DNA from: Flavobacteriales bacterium
Lineage (GTDB): Bacteria; Bacteroidota; Bacteroidia; Flavobacteriales_D; Crocinitomicaceae
NCBI GenBank assembly: GCA_947470515.1
Contig: CANITF010000011.1
Span: 22,131 to 86,130 of the forward strand
Direction: 5' to 3'
Length of the DNA: 64,000 bases
Part shown: positions 27,043 through 36,497 of the stretch, piece after piece
Numbering within the stretch: position 1 is the stretch's first letter
How the letters are laid out: each line of letters starts with the position of its first letter
Program-made: the position numbers and the translations under genes
Notes under the pieces: model-generated
Told to the model about the DNA's origin: nothing
The model's input: only the letters and a program-made list of their open reading frames with translations
Database searches by the model: none

Positions 27043-28162
27043 TTTTCGGATATATTTGTTCTAAAATTTGTGCTTCATGCTCCCAGTTCTCCACCAAACT
27101 AGCCTTCTGGCAATTTGATTGCATTTCTTGCAGAATGGAAGCGTTTTGTTGTAAGTAAGTGATCTTTTCTACTAAATTTTCAGGAGAAAGTTCTGGGAGA
27201 ATTAGACCAATTGAATGTTTGTTAATTATAGCAGAAACTTCTACTAAATCTGTACAAATAATAGGCGTTCCAGCATGAATGTAATCAAACACTTTATTGG
27301 GTAACGAGAACTTATAATTCAAATTCGTTGGTTTATCGAGCGTTAATCCAACATCAGCCAAATACGTGAAAGTCATCATTTCTGAATAAGGTCTTTTACC
27401 AAAAAAGAGCACCTTTTCATTTAGGTCGTAATTGGTTACGGTTAACTTCAATTGAGGTATAACATCTCCGTCTCCAACAATTATTAATGCAGCATTTTCA
27501 ATATGTTTCATTGCTTCAACAGCTTCTTCTGCTCCTCTGTCAATATTAATTCCTGCACCTTGAATAATGATAATAAATTTGTCATCGGGAATTCCTAAGT
27601 CACTTTTTGTCATTACTGAAAGTGGTTTCCAGGTTGGAGAGATATTCCTCACAACTGCTACATCTTTCTTGTATTTATCGCGATATAATTGAGCTATTGA
27701 TTCATTTACCGTATAGATAGTTTGCAATTTCGGGAAAATCCACGCTTCAATTCCTTCCCATATTTTTTTAATCTTTGGACGTGATGTTAATTCTGGGACT
27801 TCCGTAAAATATTCATGTGAATCATAAACTAACGTAGCATTCGGTTTAAATTTACTGGCAGCATAATTTGCTAAAAGTGTATCTAAATCATTTGAAACAA
27901 GAAGTGCAGCTCTATGAAAAAGCAAAAACAAGAACAAACGAAAATTGTATTCAGCATAAAAAAGTGCGCCTTTTTCATTTAGTAATTTCATGCGTTTTGT
28001 GCGATAAGATCTTATTGGTAACGCATTGCTATTTTTCCGTATGCGGCCTACCAACAAAACAGAATATCCTTGCTTTTCTAAAAAAATGCAAATTTTATCT
28101 ACACGATTGTCGGTATATAAATCATTCGTTACAGAAACAATTGCGTGCTTTAATTTTGCCAT
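27032..28162 (-). CDS. Glycosyltransferase family 4-like protein
   Basis: 376 aa. N-terminal Rossmann half: AIVSVTNDLYTDNRVDKICIFLEKQGYSVLLVGR. C-terminal half: FIIIIQGAGINIDRGAEEAVEAMKHI, AALIIVGDGDVIPQL, KVLFFGKRPYSEMMTFTYLADVGLTLD, and FSLPNKVFDYIHAGTPIICTDLVE, which is the GT4 donor-binding KXXXYXXAGXPXXXXD pattern. Cytosolic face of the membrane. It is the first gene of the glycosyltransferase pair and the downstream gene overlaps it by 11 bp. A lipoprotein gene sits 28 bp upstream on the same strand. Nucleotide-sugar specificity cannot be read from sequence. Confidence 0.88.
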   Translation of the reverse strand: MAKLKHAIVSVTNDLYTDNRVDKICIFLEKQGYSVLLVGRIRKNSNALPIRSYRTKRMKLLNEKGALFYAEYNFRLFLFLLFHRAALLVSNDLDTLLANYAASKFKPNATLVYDSHEYFTEVPELTSRPKIKKIWEGIEAWIFPKLQTIYTVNESIAQLYRDKYKKDVAVVRNISPTWKPLSVMTKSDLGIPDDKFIIIIQGAGINIDRGAEEAVEAMKHIENAALIIVGDGDVIPQLKLTVTNYDLNEKVLFFGKRPYSEMMTFTYLADVGLTLDKPTNLNYKFSLPNKVFDYIHAGTPIICTDLVEVSAIINKHSIGLILPELSPENLVEKITYLQQNASILQEMQSNCQKASLVENWEHEAQILEQIYPKIGK

Positions 28163-28190
28163 TCTTCAAAAGTAAAAAAACTGTAGTTAT

Positions 28191-28778
28191 TTACCAGAGT
28201 AATATGATGGCTACAATAAAAATAACCCACAAAAGAAGTATAATCGAATCAATTATTAAAAAGGCCTTAGCGACTTTCAATCTTTTCTCTCCGAAAGGGG
28301 TAATGTACCTTGAAGAATTTGCGATAATATAAAATATGAAACCGACCAGTAGCGGTAAAATACCTAAATATGGGATTATAGTTAGAATACCGGCGATTGA
28401 AAGGAACATTGCAGCACTTGCTTTTTTTTCTGTTCGTATTGCTTGATCAACAATTTCTTCATCGTCACTAGCATCTTTAATTTGACGAGACCTTGATTTC
28501 TGCTCAATTTTAATTTGTTGATTCTCGTTTTTAGATAATAGAATTTCCTCATTATAAATTAAATCACTTGTCGCTGCTTGAAAAAGGTTTTCCTTTTTTT
28601 CAGTTCCTACTTCAAGATTTTCTTCTTTAATGTTAGAAAGATCTTTCGAGTTAGATTTTTCTATAACTGCAACTTCCTCGGTAGCAACTTTAACATATCG
28701 CAAATTACCAACGTTTGGATGAAATGTGCCGCAAGAGGCTAATATAATAATCAAGAAAACGAGTGAGAAGTGTTTCAT
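28191..28778 (-). CDS. Lipoprotein with C-terminal transmembrane pair
   Basis: 195 aa. Signal and lipobox: HFSLVFLIIILASC. Residues ~20-115 are a Lys/Glu/Ser/Asn-rich, probably disordered linker. Residues ~122-150 and 170-195 are hydrophobic segments (SIAGILTIIPYLGILPLLVGFIFYIIA and AKAFLIIDSIILLLWVIFIVAIILLW) around a short loop SSRYITPFGEKRLKV, similar to the DUF4190-type membrane modules at the ends of many Bacteroidota lipoproteins. It precedes the glycosyltransferase genes on the same strand by 28 bp. Function unknown. Confidence 0.7.
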   Translation of the reverse strand: MKHFSLVFLIIILASCGTFHPNVGNLRYVKVATEEVAVIEKSNSKDLSNIKEENLEVGTEKKENLFQAATSDLIYNEEILLSKNENQQIKIEQKSRSRQIKDASDDEEIVDQAIRTEKKASAAMFLSIAGILTIIPYLGILPLLVGFIFYIIANSSRYITPFGEKRLKVAKAFLIIDSIILLLWVIFIVAIILLW

Positions 28779-28851
28779 AATGTTTTTTATCTAGTGCAAT
28801 AACGTGAAAAATCAGTGATTAGTTGATAAATAATAAAAAAACAGAAAAGTA

Positions 28852-31800
28852 TTAATTACCAATAATCTCAGTAAGTTGCTCAAATGCATGTTTAATATGC
28901 TTGACCTCTGAAAAAATAATTTTTAACTTTTCATTCTGTTCACTGAATTTGCAATTTTTACCGTTTCGCTGAATGTGATTTAATATTTGAGAAAAAGTTT
29001 CGGTTTCATAAAAATGCGATTGAGGATTAGAGATGAAATACCCAACCATTTTCCCTGATTTGATTACTAATCTCTCCATTCCCATATCTTGTGCTAACCA
29101 GCGCAATTTAAATGATAAAATCAATTCATTAACCTGTATTGGCAATGGCCCAAATCTATCAATTAACATTTCCCCAAATTTAGCAAGAGCGGCCTCATTT
29201 TTTAAATTATCCATTTCTTGATAAAGACTCAATCGCTCATTCACATTATTAACATACGTATCAGGAATTCGGACTTCTAAATCAGTTTCCAAAATACAAT
29301 CTTTCACAAAATTGAGCATTGAATCTGTCGTTCGATCATCAAATAACTCTTTGAATTCTGCTTCTTTCAATTCTTCCATCGCTTCATTCAAAATCTTTTG
29401 ATACATCTCAAACCCAATATCTGATATAAAGCCACTTTGTTCTCCTCCCAACATATTTCCGGCACCACGAATGTCAAGATCCTTCATTGCAATGTTAAAT
29501 CCAGCTCCTAAATCTGAGAATTGAACCAATGCCTCTAAGCGCTTTCTGGAATCCGAAGTCATAATGCTAAAAGGTGGGGCAATCAGGTAACAGAAAGCTT
29601 TTTTATTGCTTCGTCCAACACGTCCACGTAATTGATGTAAATCACTCAGTCCGAAGTTTTGAGCGTCATTAATAATAATAGTATTCGCATTTGAAATGTC
29701 AATCCCCGATTCAATAATAGTTGTTGCAAGTAAAACATCATATTCTCCATTAATGAAGTCCATCATGATTTTTTCCAACTGTTTCCCGTCCATTTGTCCG
29801 TGCCCAATACCAACTCGAACACCAGGACATAAACGCTGAATCATTCCAGAAATCTCTTTGATGTTAGCCAATCGATTATGCACAAAAAATACTTGTCCAA
29901 CACGACTCATTTCATACGCAATAGCGTCACGTATGATCTCTTCGTTGAAATGAATAATTTCTGTTAAAACTGGCTGTCTGTTTGGTGGAGGTGTATTAAT
30001 AATACTCAAATCACGTGCGCCCATTAAAGAGAATTGTAATGTTCTTGGAATTGGAGTAGCGGTTAATGTTAAGGTATCAACTGTCGTTCTAAGGGTTTTA
30101 AGTTTGTCTTTAACTGACACACCAAATTTCTGTTCTTCATCGATTATCATTAATCCAAGATCCTTGAATTTTACGCGTTCAGCAACAATAGCATGTGTTC
30201 CAATCAAAATATCAATTTCACCCGTGCTTAATTTTTTCAACGTTTCTGTAATATCTTTTGCTGACTTAAACCGATTGATAAAACTCACATTACACGGGAA
30301 ATCTTTGAATCGTTCTTTGAAACTTCTGTAATGTTGCATAGATAGAATAGTCGTTGGAACAAGAATCGCCACTTGCTTACTATCTGCAACAGCTTTAAAA
30401 GCTGCACGAATGGCAACTTCTGTTTTTCCAAAACCAACATCTCCACAAACCAAACGATCCATTGGAGTAGAAGATTCCATGTCCTCTTTAATGGCTTGAG
30501 TAGCTTTTAATTGGTCTGGCGTGTCTTCATACATGAAAGACGCTTCCAATTCGTTCTGCAAATAAGTGTCTTCACTAAAGGCAAATCCCGGTTGACTCTT
30601 TCTTTTTGCATATAATTGAATAAGATCAAAGGCCAATTCTTTAATCTTTTTCTTCGTTTTACTTTTTAATGTCGCCCAAGCTTGTGTTCCAAGCTTGTTC
30701 ATTTTAGGGACAGCTCCATCTTTTCCAGTGAATTTTGAAATTCGATGTAGCGAGTGAATCCCAACGTATAAAACATCGCCGTCTTTATAAACAAGTCGAA
30801 TTGCTTCTTGTGGCTTGCCATTTACATCAATCGTTTCTAATCCAGAAAACTGTCCAACACCGTGATCAATATGGGTAACATAATCACCTTTTTGAAGGTT
30901 GTAAATTTCCTTCAACGTTAGCGCTTGTTTTGCTTGCCGAAATCCTTCTTTTAACCTAAAACGATGGTATCGTTCAAATAATTGATGGTCTGTATAACAA
31001 ACTAATTTTTGAGATGGAGAGACAAAACCTTCGTGTAAAGCAATATTGACTGGTTTGAAATCAACACCACCTCCGATATCTTCAAATATTTGATATAAAC
31101 GGTCAATTTGCTTAGGTTGATTGGAGAAAATTAGATTTGTGAAATGCAATTTAGTTCTATTCGCTAAATCTTCTCTTAATAAGTCAAAATTCTTATTGAA
31201 ACTTGGTTGCGGAAGAAAATCAAACTGAAATTCTTTTTCTGCTTTATAGTGATATTCTGGTCCCCATTCAACTATATTATAAGGATCTATTTCATTTTTA
31301 ACATCTTGAGGATGCAAATAAAGTTCGCCCGGCAAAGTTCGTTTAACAACATCTGACAACCCGTTATAAATAGTTAACGACTTATCGTATTCTTTTTGCA
31401 AAACACTTGTAAGCACATCATACGATGAAAGCCATAATGTGGCATTCTTCCCTAAGAATTCAAAAAAGCTCCCGTTTCCTTCTAAATTAAGTTGTCCCTG
31501 AACATTTGGAATTACATTAAAATGCTTAAAATTGCTTATGGATAATTGTGTTCCAGCATCGAATGTTCGAATTGATTCAACTTCATCCCCAAAAAATTCA
31601 ATTCTAAACGGGTTGTCGTTTGAATAAGAAAACACATCGATGATACCGCCGCGAATTGAGAATTGACCTGGTTCATAAACGAATTCAACACGATCAAAAT
31701 GGTACTCTAATAAAAGTTCATTGATGAAATCAATCGAGTAAGTTTTCCCTACTTCAACGCGCAAGGTGTTATCACTTAATTTTTTTTGAGTTGGCACCTT

Positions 31801-32190
31801 TTCAAATAATGCTTGCGGATAGGTTACCACCCAAACATTACTGCCATTATTAATTTTTTCAAGAACCTCTGCTCTAGAAACCACATTTGCATTATCTGTT
31901 TCTTCGAGTTGATAAGGCACACGATAAGACGCAGGATAAAATAAAATGCGTTTATCATCAGGAAAAATTCCTTCTAAATCATTGAGGAAATAAGCTGCTT
32001 CTTCTTTGTCATTTAAGATGAATAACTGGTGACCGGGAATTTGATTCGCTAAAGCCGAAGCGCACAAACTTTTTGAAGAACCGACAAGTCCTTTCCAATG
32101 TATTCTTGTTCCAGCAAATTGCAACTGTTTGGCAGTTTCATCAATTTGAGGAATTTTAGAAAAAATCGCTCGTAATGATTTTTGTTCCAT
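28852..32190 (-). CDS. mfd: Transcription-repair coupling factor
   Basis: 1112 aa, normal length for Mfd. It removes RNA polymerase stalled at DNA lesions and recruits UvrA. Seen in order: the UvrB-homology region at the N-terminus (LKGLVGSSKSLCASALA, FPDDKRILFYPASYRVPYQLEE, VRGG-like FSIRGGIIDVFSY, PFRIEFFGDEVESIRTFD), the RNA-polymerase interaction domain (GDYVTHIDHGVGQFSGLE), and the helicase domains with Walker A CGDVGFGKTEVAIRAAF, motif II IIDEEQKFGV, TLTATPIPRTLQFSLMGARD and QLRGRVGRSNKKAFCYL, then the TRCF C-terminal domain. The ATG follows the fbp stop codon with no gap, so translation is probably coupled. Confidence 0.97.
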   Translation of the reverse strand: MEQKSLRAIFSKIPQIDETAKQLQFAGTRIHWKGLVGSSKSLCASALANQIPGHQLFILNDKEEAAYFLNDLEGIFPDDKRILFYPASYRVPYQLEETDNANVVSRAEVLEKINNGSNVWVVTYPQALFEKVPTQKKLSDNTLRVEVGKTYSIDFINELLLEYHFDRVEFVYEPGQFSIRGGIIDVFSYSNDNPFRIEFFGDEVESIRTFDAGTQLSISNFKHFNVIPNVQGQLNLEGNGSFFEFLGKNATLWLSSYDVLTSVLQKEYDKSLTIYNGLSDVVKRTLPGELYLHPQDVKNEIDPYNIVEWGPEYHYKAEKEFQFDFLPQPSFNKNFDLLREDLANRTKLHFTNLIFSNQPKQIDRLYQIFEDIGGGVDFKPVNIALHEGFVSPSQKLVCYTDHQLFERYHRFRLKEGFRQAKQALTLKEIYNLQKGDYVTHIDHGVGQFSGLETIDVNGKPQEAIRLVYKDGDVLYVGIHSLHRISKFTGKDGAVPKMNKLGTQAWATLKSKTKKKIKELAFDLIQLYAKRKSQPGFAFSEDTYLQNELEASFMYEDTPDQLKATQAIKEDMESSTPMDRLVCGDVGFGKTEVAIRAAFKAVADSKQVAILVPTTILSMQHYRSFKERFKDFPCNVSFINRFKSAKDITETLKKLSTGEIDILIGTHAIVAERVKFKDLGLMIIDEEQKFGVSVKDKLKTLRTTVDTLTLTATPIPRTLQFSLMGARDLSIINTPPPNRQPVLTEIIHFNEEIIRDAIAYEMSRVGQVFFVHNRLANIKEISGMIQRLCPGVRVGIGHGQMDGKQLEKIMMDFINGEYDVLLATTIIESGIDISNANTIIINDAQNFGLSDLHQLRGRVGRSNKKAFCYLIAPPFSIMTSDSRKRLEALVQFSDLGAGFNIAMKDLDIRGAGNMLGGEQSGFISDIGFEMYQKILNEAMEELKEAEFKELFDDRTTDSMLNFVKDCILETDLEVRIPDTYVNNVNERLSLYQEMDNLKNEAALAKFGEMLIDRFGPLPIQVNELILSFKLRWLAQDMGMERLVIKSGKMVGYFISNPQSHFYETETFSQILNHIQRNGKNCKFSEQNEKLKIIFSEVKHIKHAFEQLTEIIGN

Positions 32191-33195
32191 TTATTTTTGA
32201 AGCAGACTTATTGCTTTTTCAACCATATTTTTTGAGCCCACAAAGAATGGAACGCGCTGATGAAGTTGAGTAGGTTCAATGTTCAATATTCTTTCTCGTC
32301 CCGTTGTAGCCAATCCACCAGCTTGTTCCGCAATCAGTGCTAAAGGATTACATTCATAAAGCAAACGCAATTTTCCGTCTGGTGACGAATCTGTTGCAGG
32401 GTATATATAAATTCCTCCTTTGATTAAGTTCCTATGAAAATCTGCAACTAAAGAACCAATATATCTTCCTGAATAAGGAGCTCCCTTATCATTTTCTGAA
32501 CTTTGACAATAAGCGATATATTCTTGAATTCCTTTTTCACAAATTGCAATATTTCCTTCGTTCATGGCATACAACCTTCCAGTTTCGGGCATTTGCATGT
32601 TTGGATGAGAAAGGCAAAATTCGCCAATTGATGGGTCCAATGTAAAACCATTTACGCCTCTACCAGTTGTATAAACAAGCATTGTTGAAGAACCATATAA
32701 GACATAACCGGCTGCAATTTGCTCATTTCCAACTTGCAACATATCCTCCAGTGTTGCTAATGTTCCTGGTTCGGATATTCTGTGGTAAATAGAGAAAATT
32801 GAACCAATGGAAACATTCACATCAATGTTGGAAGAACCATCTAAAGGATCAAAAAGCACAACGTATTTTGCTTTTTTTGCATGTTCAGAAGTAAAGGCGA
32901 TATAATCATCGTTTTCTTCAGAAGCGATTCCACAAATTTCACCACCATTTTCAAATGCTTTTATGAATTGTGTGTCTGCAACAACATCCAATTTTTGTTG
33001 TTCTTCGCCTTGAATGTTTGTTTCTCCCTGTGAACCTAAAATATGGTCGACTAATCCAGCTTTACGAACGTCGCGACTTACAATTTTAGATGCAACAGCA
33101 ATATCATTTAAAATCCGTGACAATTCACCTGATGCACCAGGAAAATCTGCTTGACGGTCCATGATAAACTCATTGAGGGTAGTAACTTTTGACAT
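32191..33195 (-). CDS. fbp: Fructose-1,6-bisphosphatase, class I
   Basis: 334 aa. Hydrolyses fructose 1,6-bisphosphate to fructose 6-phosphate in gluconeogenesis, in the cytosol. Seen: [23 protein letters not shown] with a metal-binding Glu pair, the signature [22 protein letters not shown] (Asp116-Asp125), [21 protein letters not shown], and the C-terminal [23 protein letters not shown]. Length and motifs are normal. It is directly followed by mfd with zero intergenic bases. Confidence 0.96.
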   Translation of the reverse strand: MSKVTTLNEFIMDRQADFPGASGELSRILNDIAVASKIVSRDVRKAGLVDHILGSQGETNIQGEEQQKLDVVADTQFIKAFENGGEICGIASEENDDYIAFTSEHAKKAKYVVLFDPLDGSSNIDVNVSIGSIFSIYHRISEPGTLATLEDMLQVGNEQIAAGYVLYGSSTMLVYTTGRGVNGFTLDPSIGEFCLSHPNMQMPETGRLYAMNEGNIAICEKGIQEYIAYCQSSENDKGAPYSGRYIGSLVADFHRNLIKGGIYIYPATDSSPDGKLRLLYECNPLALIAEQAGGLATTGRERILNIEPTQLHQRVPFFVGSKNMVEKAISLLQK

Positions 33196-33282
33196 GTTGC
33201 TTTGAATTTTTTGTAAATATCGGTAAAATGCTTGAATTGATTTGACTGATTGACCGTGAAATAGAAGATGAAACCGAATATT

Positions 33283-33708
33283 TTACAAGAATGGCAAAAC
33301 AAAAACTAAATACCTCAAGAATTTCCCTAAAACGATGAAAAACAAAACGGGGATAAAAGGGGCTTTAAAAAAGCCTAAGGCAACAGTCATTGGATCACCA
33401 ATAAAAGGGACCCAAGAGAAAAAAGCAACTAAATAGCCTCGTTTTTGAATGCGTTTTTGAAATGTCATCAATTTTTCCTCTTTGATTCCGAAACGTTTCA
33501 ACCAGATTGCATTTCCAAACATGCCAAGACCATAATTCGTTAGGCCGCCTAATGAATTACCAATTGTAGCAATGATTAAACATGAAACAGGATCATATTG
33601 CTGGCTCAACATGAGTAATAAGATTCCTTCAGAACTCATTGGTAAAATCGTTGCTGAAAGAAAACTTGCTGAGAACAAGCCAATAAATCCAATAGAAAAT
33701 AGTTCCAT
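33283..33708 (-). CDS. YqaA/DedA-like membrane protein
   Basis: 141 aa. SNARE-associated (DedA-type) family: FSASFLSATILPMSSEGILLLML, IIATIGNSLGGLTNYGLG, and a helix near the end with WVPFIGDPMTVALGFFKAPFIPVLFFIVLGKFLRYLV. About four membrane segments. Members of the broader family are implicated in lipid flipping or membrane homeostasis; for the YqaA branch the role is not established. The ATG directly follows the T run of the upstream gene's terminator (33709-33715), so its mRNA leader would have to include the terminator or start within it. Confidence 0.85.
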   Translation of the reverse strand: MELFSIGFIGLFSASFLSATILPMSSEGILLLMLSQQYDPVSCLIIATIGNSLGGLTNYGLGMFGNAIWLKRFGIKEEKLMTFQKRIQKRGYLVAFFSWVPFIGDPMTVALGFFKAPFIPVLFFIVLGKFLRYLVFVLPFL

Positions 33709-33741
33709 AAAAAAAGGCCTCAGTCATTTGACTGAGGCCTT
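33709..33741 (-). terminator. Strong terminator of the T9SS protein gene
   Basis: The two arms AAGGCCTCAGTCA / TGACTGAGGCCTT (33714-33726 and 33729-33741) form a perfect 13-bp inverted repeat; on the minus strand it is followed by a run of seven T at 33709-33715. It lies 43 bp past the stop of the gene at 33785 and immediately before the ATG of the next gene. Confidence 0.9.
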
Positions 33742-33784
33742 CAAAGATATTAATTCAAAGACCGCGAAGCAGCGGCGCAGCCAA

Positions 33785-35647
33785 TTATTTCTTTATGAAT
33801 TTTTTAGTAACTGTTGCTTCGTCAGTTGAAATTGTTACATAGTAAACTCCATTAGAGAAAGATGCAGCATTGAAAGACAAATTATGTGCTCCAGCTACTT
33901 CAGTTCCATTGTTTAGTGTGTAAACAATTTTTCCTGTGATATCAACTACTTCAACATTAACTGTTGATGCATTCGCTAAAGAATAGTTAATTGTAGTTTC
34001 TCCAGATGTTGGATTAGGAAATACTTTACCAATTGTAAGAGAAGTTGAATTTTCTTCTAACGATAAAGATGGATCAAAATTTAAACGTACATAAGGAGTT
34101 TCTGTTTGATAGTACCAAGTACCATCAGACATATCTAAAGTGAAAGTTGTTTGAGGATCAGAAGTTCCAGCATTAGCAATTGACAATCCAGAAGTAAATG
34201 AACCACATACAGCTAAATAAGTTGTTCCAGCTGTTAAGAATGCAGGGTCAACTAAAGGAACTACTAAGTTTGTGTTAACGTTTGTAGCCGTAATCAGCAT
34301 TGGATTAGATTCACCTACCCAAACGAAATCTCCTGTAGCAGGGTCAACAGAATATATTTTAACAAAAAACTCTGTTCCAATAACACTTTGACCTGAACCA
34401 CCTTTTAAACGTACATTTATTCCTCTTAAAGTTTGGTCAGCAAAGATGTCAAAAAGATTTCCTGTTTCATGACCATTTGTACCGTTAGATGAACTTCCAA
34501 CTAAAACACCGTTATCACGAGCATATATATAATTTGTTACATCAAATGAAAGATTTGGAAGTGTGTTGTTTACTGGCACTTCATCTACTTCTGTTGAAGT
34601 AAGAGTGCGAGTTGCAAGGTATGTTCCAAGCGCAGAAGGTGTAAATGGAGTAGTTAAAACTAAACTATCAGAAGCACCTGCACTAATCGTTACTGGAGCA
34701 CTAGAACCAACAAACGCACCTGTATTGATGTCAAGATTTAATTTAACATTTGTCATTGACATTGCACCTGTATTGTTTACATTCAATGTGTAATCAATTG
34801 GAGCTGTTTGTGTAATTGGAATTTGGTAGTAGTTTAAAAATGCTGTTCCCCAATATGAAGAAGCTATTTCTAAGTTGTAATCTGGATTTTCATAAATTTG
34901 AATATCATCAACCAACCAGTAGTAATGTGTGTTTATTTGTCCGTTTGGATCAACATTCATTGCTTCCCAAATAAACTTAACGCGTGTATTAGACGAAAAT
35001 GCAGTTGTATATGCAGTGATGTCAACAAAATACTCAAGAGGATTATTGAAATCAGATGTAGCTACGTTACGATCAATGTTGAAGTCTAAAGGAATTGATG
35101 CTCCCCAAGTTGCACCGCCATCTTGAGAAATTGCGATGTAAAAAGGTGTTTCTTGGTAATTACAGCAATACATAGCATCAGTTTTAAAACTTAAAACTAA
35201 ACCGTTTGCAGCACCTGCAGACAAATCGATATCTGGAGAAATTGCAGCACCATCAACTGCTGTTGTAGCAAAATTAGGTTCAGTTGAATTAGGAGTATAC
35301 GAATCCCAAGCCAAGAATTTTCCAGAAAGATTTTCAGGATTTGAGAAATTTACAGGATGTGTAGATCTTAAAGTCCAGTAACCAGGATTTGATCCTGAAG
35401 TAGTGTAAGTTCCGTTTGTTGTTGTCAAAGCCGTTGCACTTCCTTCAAAGTCTTCTGTCCACAAAACATTTAAAACTTTTTCAGTTTGTGTGTTTGGCTT
35501 GGAAGTTGGCGTGTTTGCTCCAGATGGAGTCGTTCTAACTTTTTCTGCATTTTGCTTTTTTGAAAATGTATAAACTGGGGTTGTATTTTGTCCCCAAGAA
35601 ATACCAACAAATGCAAGAGCAGAAAGTGTAATGTAAATTCTTTTCAT
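33785..35647 (-). CDS. T9SS-secreted protein with jelly-roll module
   Basis: 620 aa from ATG 35647 (MKRIYITLSALAFVGISWGQ as signal peptide). An ATG nine codons further up (35674) is rejected because it lies inside the -7 promoter box. Residues ~55-240 look like a MAM-like jelly roll (VLWTEDFEGSA..., FKTDAMYCCNYQETPFYIAISQDGGATW). The next ~250 residues hold an Ig-like region (NYTLNV-like, VNNTG..). The C-terminal ~75 residues form a T9SS type A sorting domain: KVFPNPTSGETTINYSL...VVDITGKIVYTL...GVYYVTISTDEATVTKKFIKK. Exported to the surface or medium. Function unknown. Confidence 0.88.
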   Translation of the reverse strand: MKRIYITLSALAFVGISWGQNTTPVYTFSKKQNAEKVRTTPSGANTPTSKPNTQTEKVLNVLWTEDFEGSATALTTTNGTYTTSGSNPGYWTLRSTHPVNFSNPENLSGKFLAWDSYTPNSTEPNFATTAVDGAAISPDIDLSAGAANGLVLSFKTDAMYCCNYQETPFYIAISQDGGATWGASIPLDFNIDRNVATSDFNNPLEYFVDITAYTTAFSSNTRVKFIWEAMNVDPNGQINTHYYWLVDDIQIYENPDYNLEIASSYWGTAFLNYYQIPITQTAPIDYTLNVNNTGAMSMTNVKLNLDINTGAFVGSSAPVTISAGASDSLVLTTPFTPSALGTYLATRTLTSTEVDEVPVNNTLPNLSFDVTNYIYARDNGVLVGSSSNGTNGHETGNLFDIFADQTLRGINVRLKGGSGQSVIGTEFFVKIYSVDPATGDFVWVGESNPMLITATNVNTNLVVPLVDPAFLTAGTTYLAVCGSFTSGLSIANAGTSDPQTTFTLDMSDGTWYYQTETPYVRLNFDPSLSLEENSTSLTIGKVFPNPTSGETTINYSLANASTVNVEVVDITGKIVYTLNNGTEVAGAHNLSFNAASFSNGVYYVTISTDEATVTKKFIKK

Positions 35648-35671
35648 ATTCAATTTTTTTTTTAGATTAAG

Positions 35672-35679
35672 CAAATATA
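35672..35679 (-). promoter_or_regulatory. Candidate -7 box for the T9SS protein gene
   Basis: TATATTTG on the minus strand, 25 bp before the ATG at 35647, an exact TAnnTTTG match. No TTG -33 element is clear. Confidence 0.4.
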
Positions 35680-35723
35680 AACCATTTTATTTATATTATA
35701 ATACACTGTTAAATAATTAACTA

Positions 35724-36497
35724 CTACCGATCCTTCAAAAAAGGTAACGTTTTTCGGATTTCAGTTAATTCTTTATTTTTTAGCGTTACAATTTGAACCA
35801 TTTCCTTATCCTTTGAAAGTGAAATTTCAGTTCCTATTCCGTCAATAAACCTACTTTCGCCAGAATAAATTAATCCTTTTCCATCTTCACCGACACGATT
35901 AGCCCCTATAACATAACATTGATTTTCAATTGCTCTAGCTGCTAGTAATGTTTTCCAATGCGAGATTCTTTTCTCTGGCCAATTGGCAACATAGAGAATA
36001 ACGTCGTAATTCGCTGATTGGTTGGAAGAAAAACCATTTCTCACAATTTCCGGGAATCTTAGGTCATAACATATCTGTAATTGAAACTTCCAATTTTTAT
36101 ACGCAACAATGGTTTCTGTTTTTCCAGCTTTAAAAAAATCACCTTCACCCGCTAAACCAAAAAGTTTTCTTTTATCATAAAAATTCATTGCTCCATCAGG
36201 CTGAATGAAAACCCCTCGGTTAAAATAGCTTCCATTTTCCTTTATTATCAATGAAGTATAGATTCCTGCATTTTTGGATTTTGCAGTCGATTTTAACCAA
36301 TCCAAACCCATAGAATTATCCATTGTTTCTGCTAACCGTTCAACATTCATGGAGAATCCGGTATGAAACATTTCAGGGAGAAGAATTAAATCTATCGCTG
36401 ATATGTTTTCTAAAAGTGCCTCATAATTTGATAAATTGGCTGTTTTGTTTTCCCAAATTTGATTCGCTTGAACGACCGCTACTTTTAAATCTTGCAT
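35724..36497 (-). CDS. Carbon-nitrogen hydrolase, omega-amidase type
   Basis: 257 aa. Nitrilase-superfamily fold with a visible E-K-C triad: Glu in ILLPEMFHTGFSM, Lys in YDKRKLFGLAGEGDFFKAG, and Cys143 in QICYDLRFPE. The family (YafV-like omega-amidase) hydrolyses alpha-ketoglutaramate or alpha-ketosuccinamate to the ketoacid and ammonia, in the cytosol. It overlaps the upstream aminotransferase gene by 13 bp, the gene pairing expected for the transaminase/omega-amidase route, in which glutamine is the amino donor and the amidase makes the reaction irreversible. The substrate call rests on that context. Confidence 0.88.
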   Translation of the reverse strand: MQDLKVAVVQANQIWENKTANLSNYEALLENISAIDLILLPEMFHTGFSMNVERLAETMDNSMGLDWLKSTAKSKNAGIYTSLIIKENGSYFNRGVFIQPDGAMNFYDKRKLFGLAGEGDFFKAGKTETIVAYKNWKFQLQICYDLRFPEIVRNGFSSNQSANYDVILYVANWPEKRISHWKTLLAARAIENQCYVIGANRVGEDGKGLIYSGESRFIDGIGTEISLSKDKEMVQIVTLKNKELTEIRKTLPFLKDR

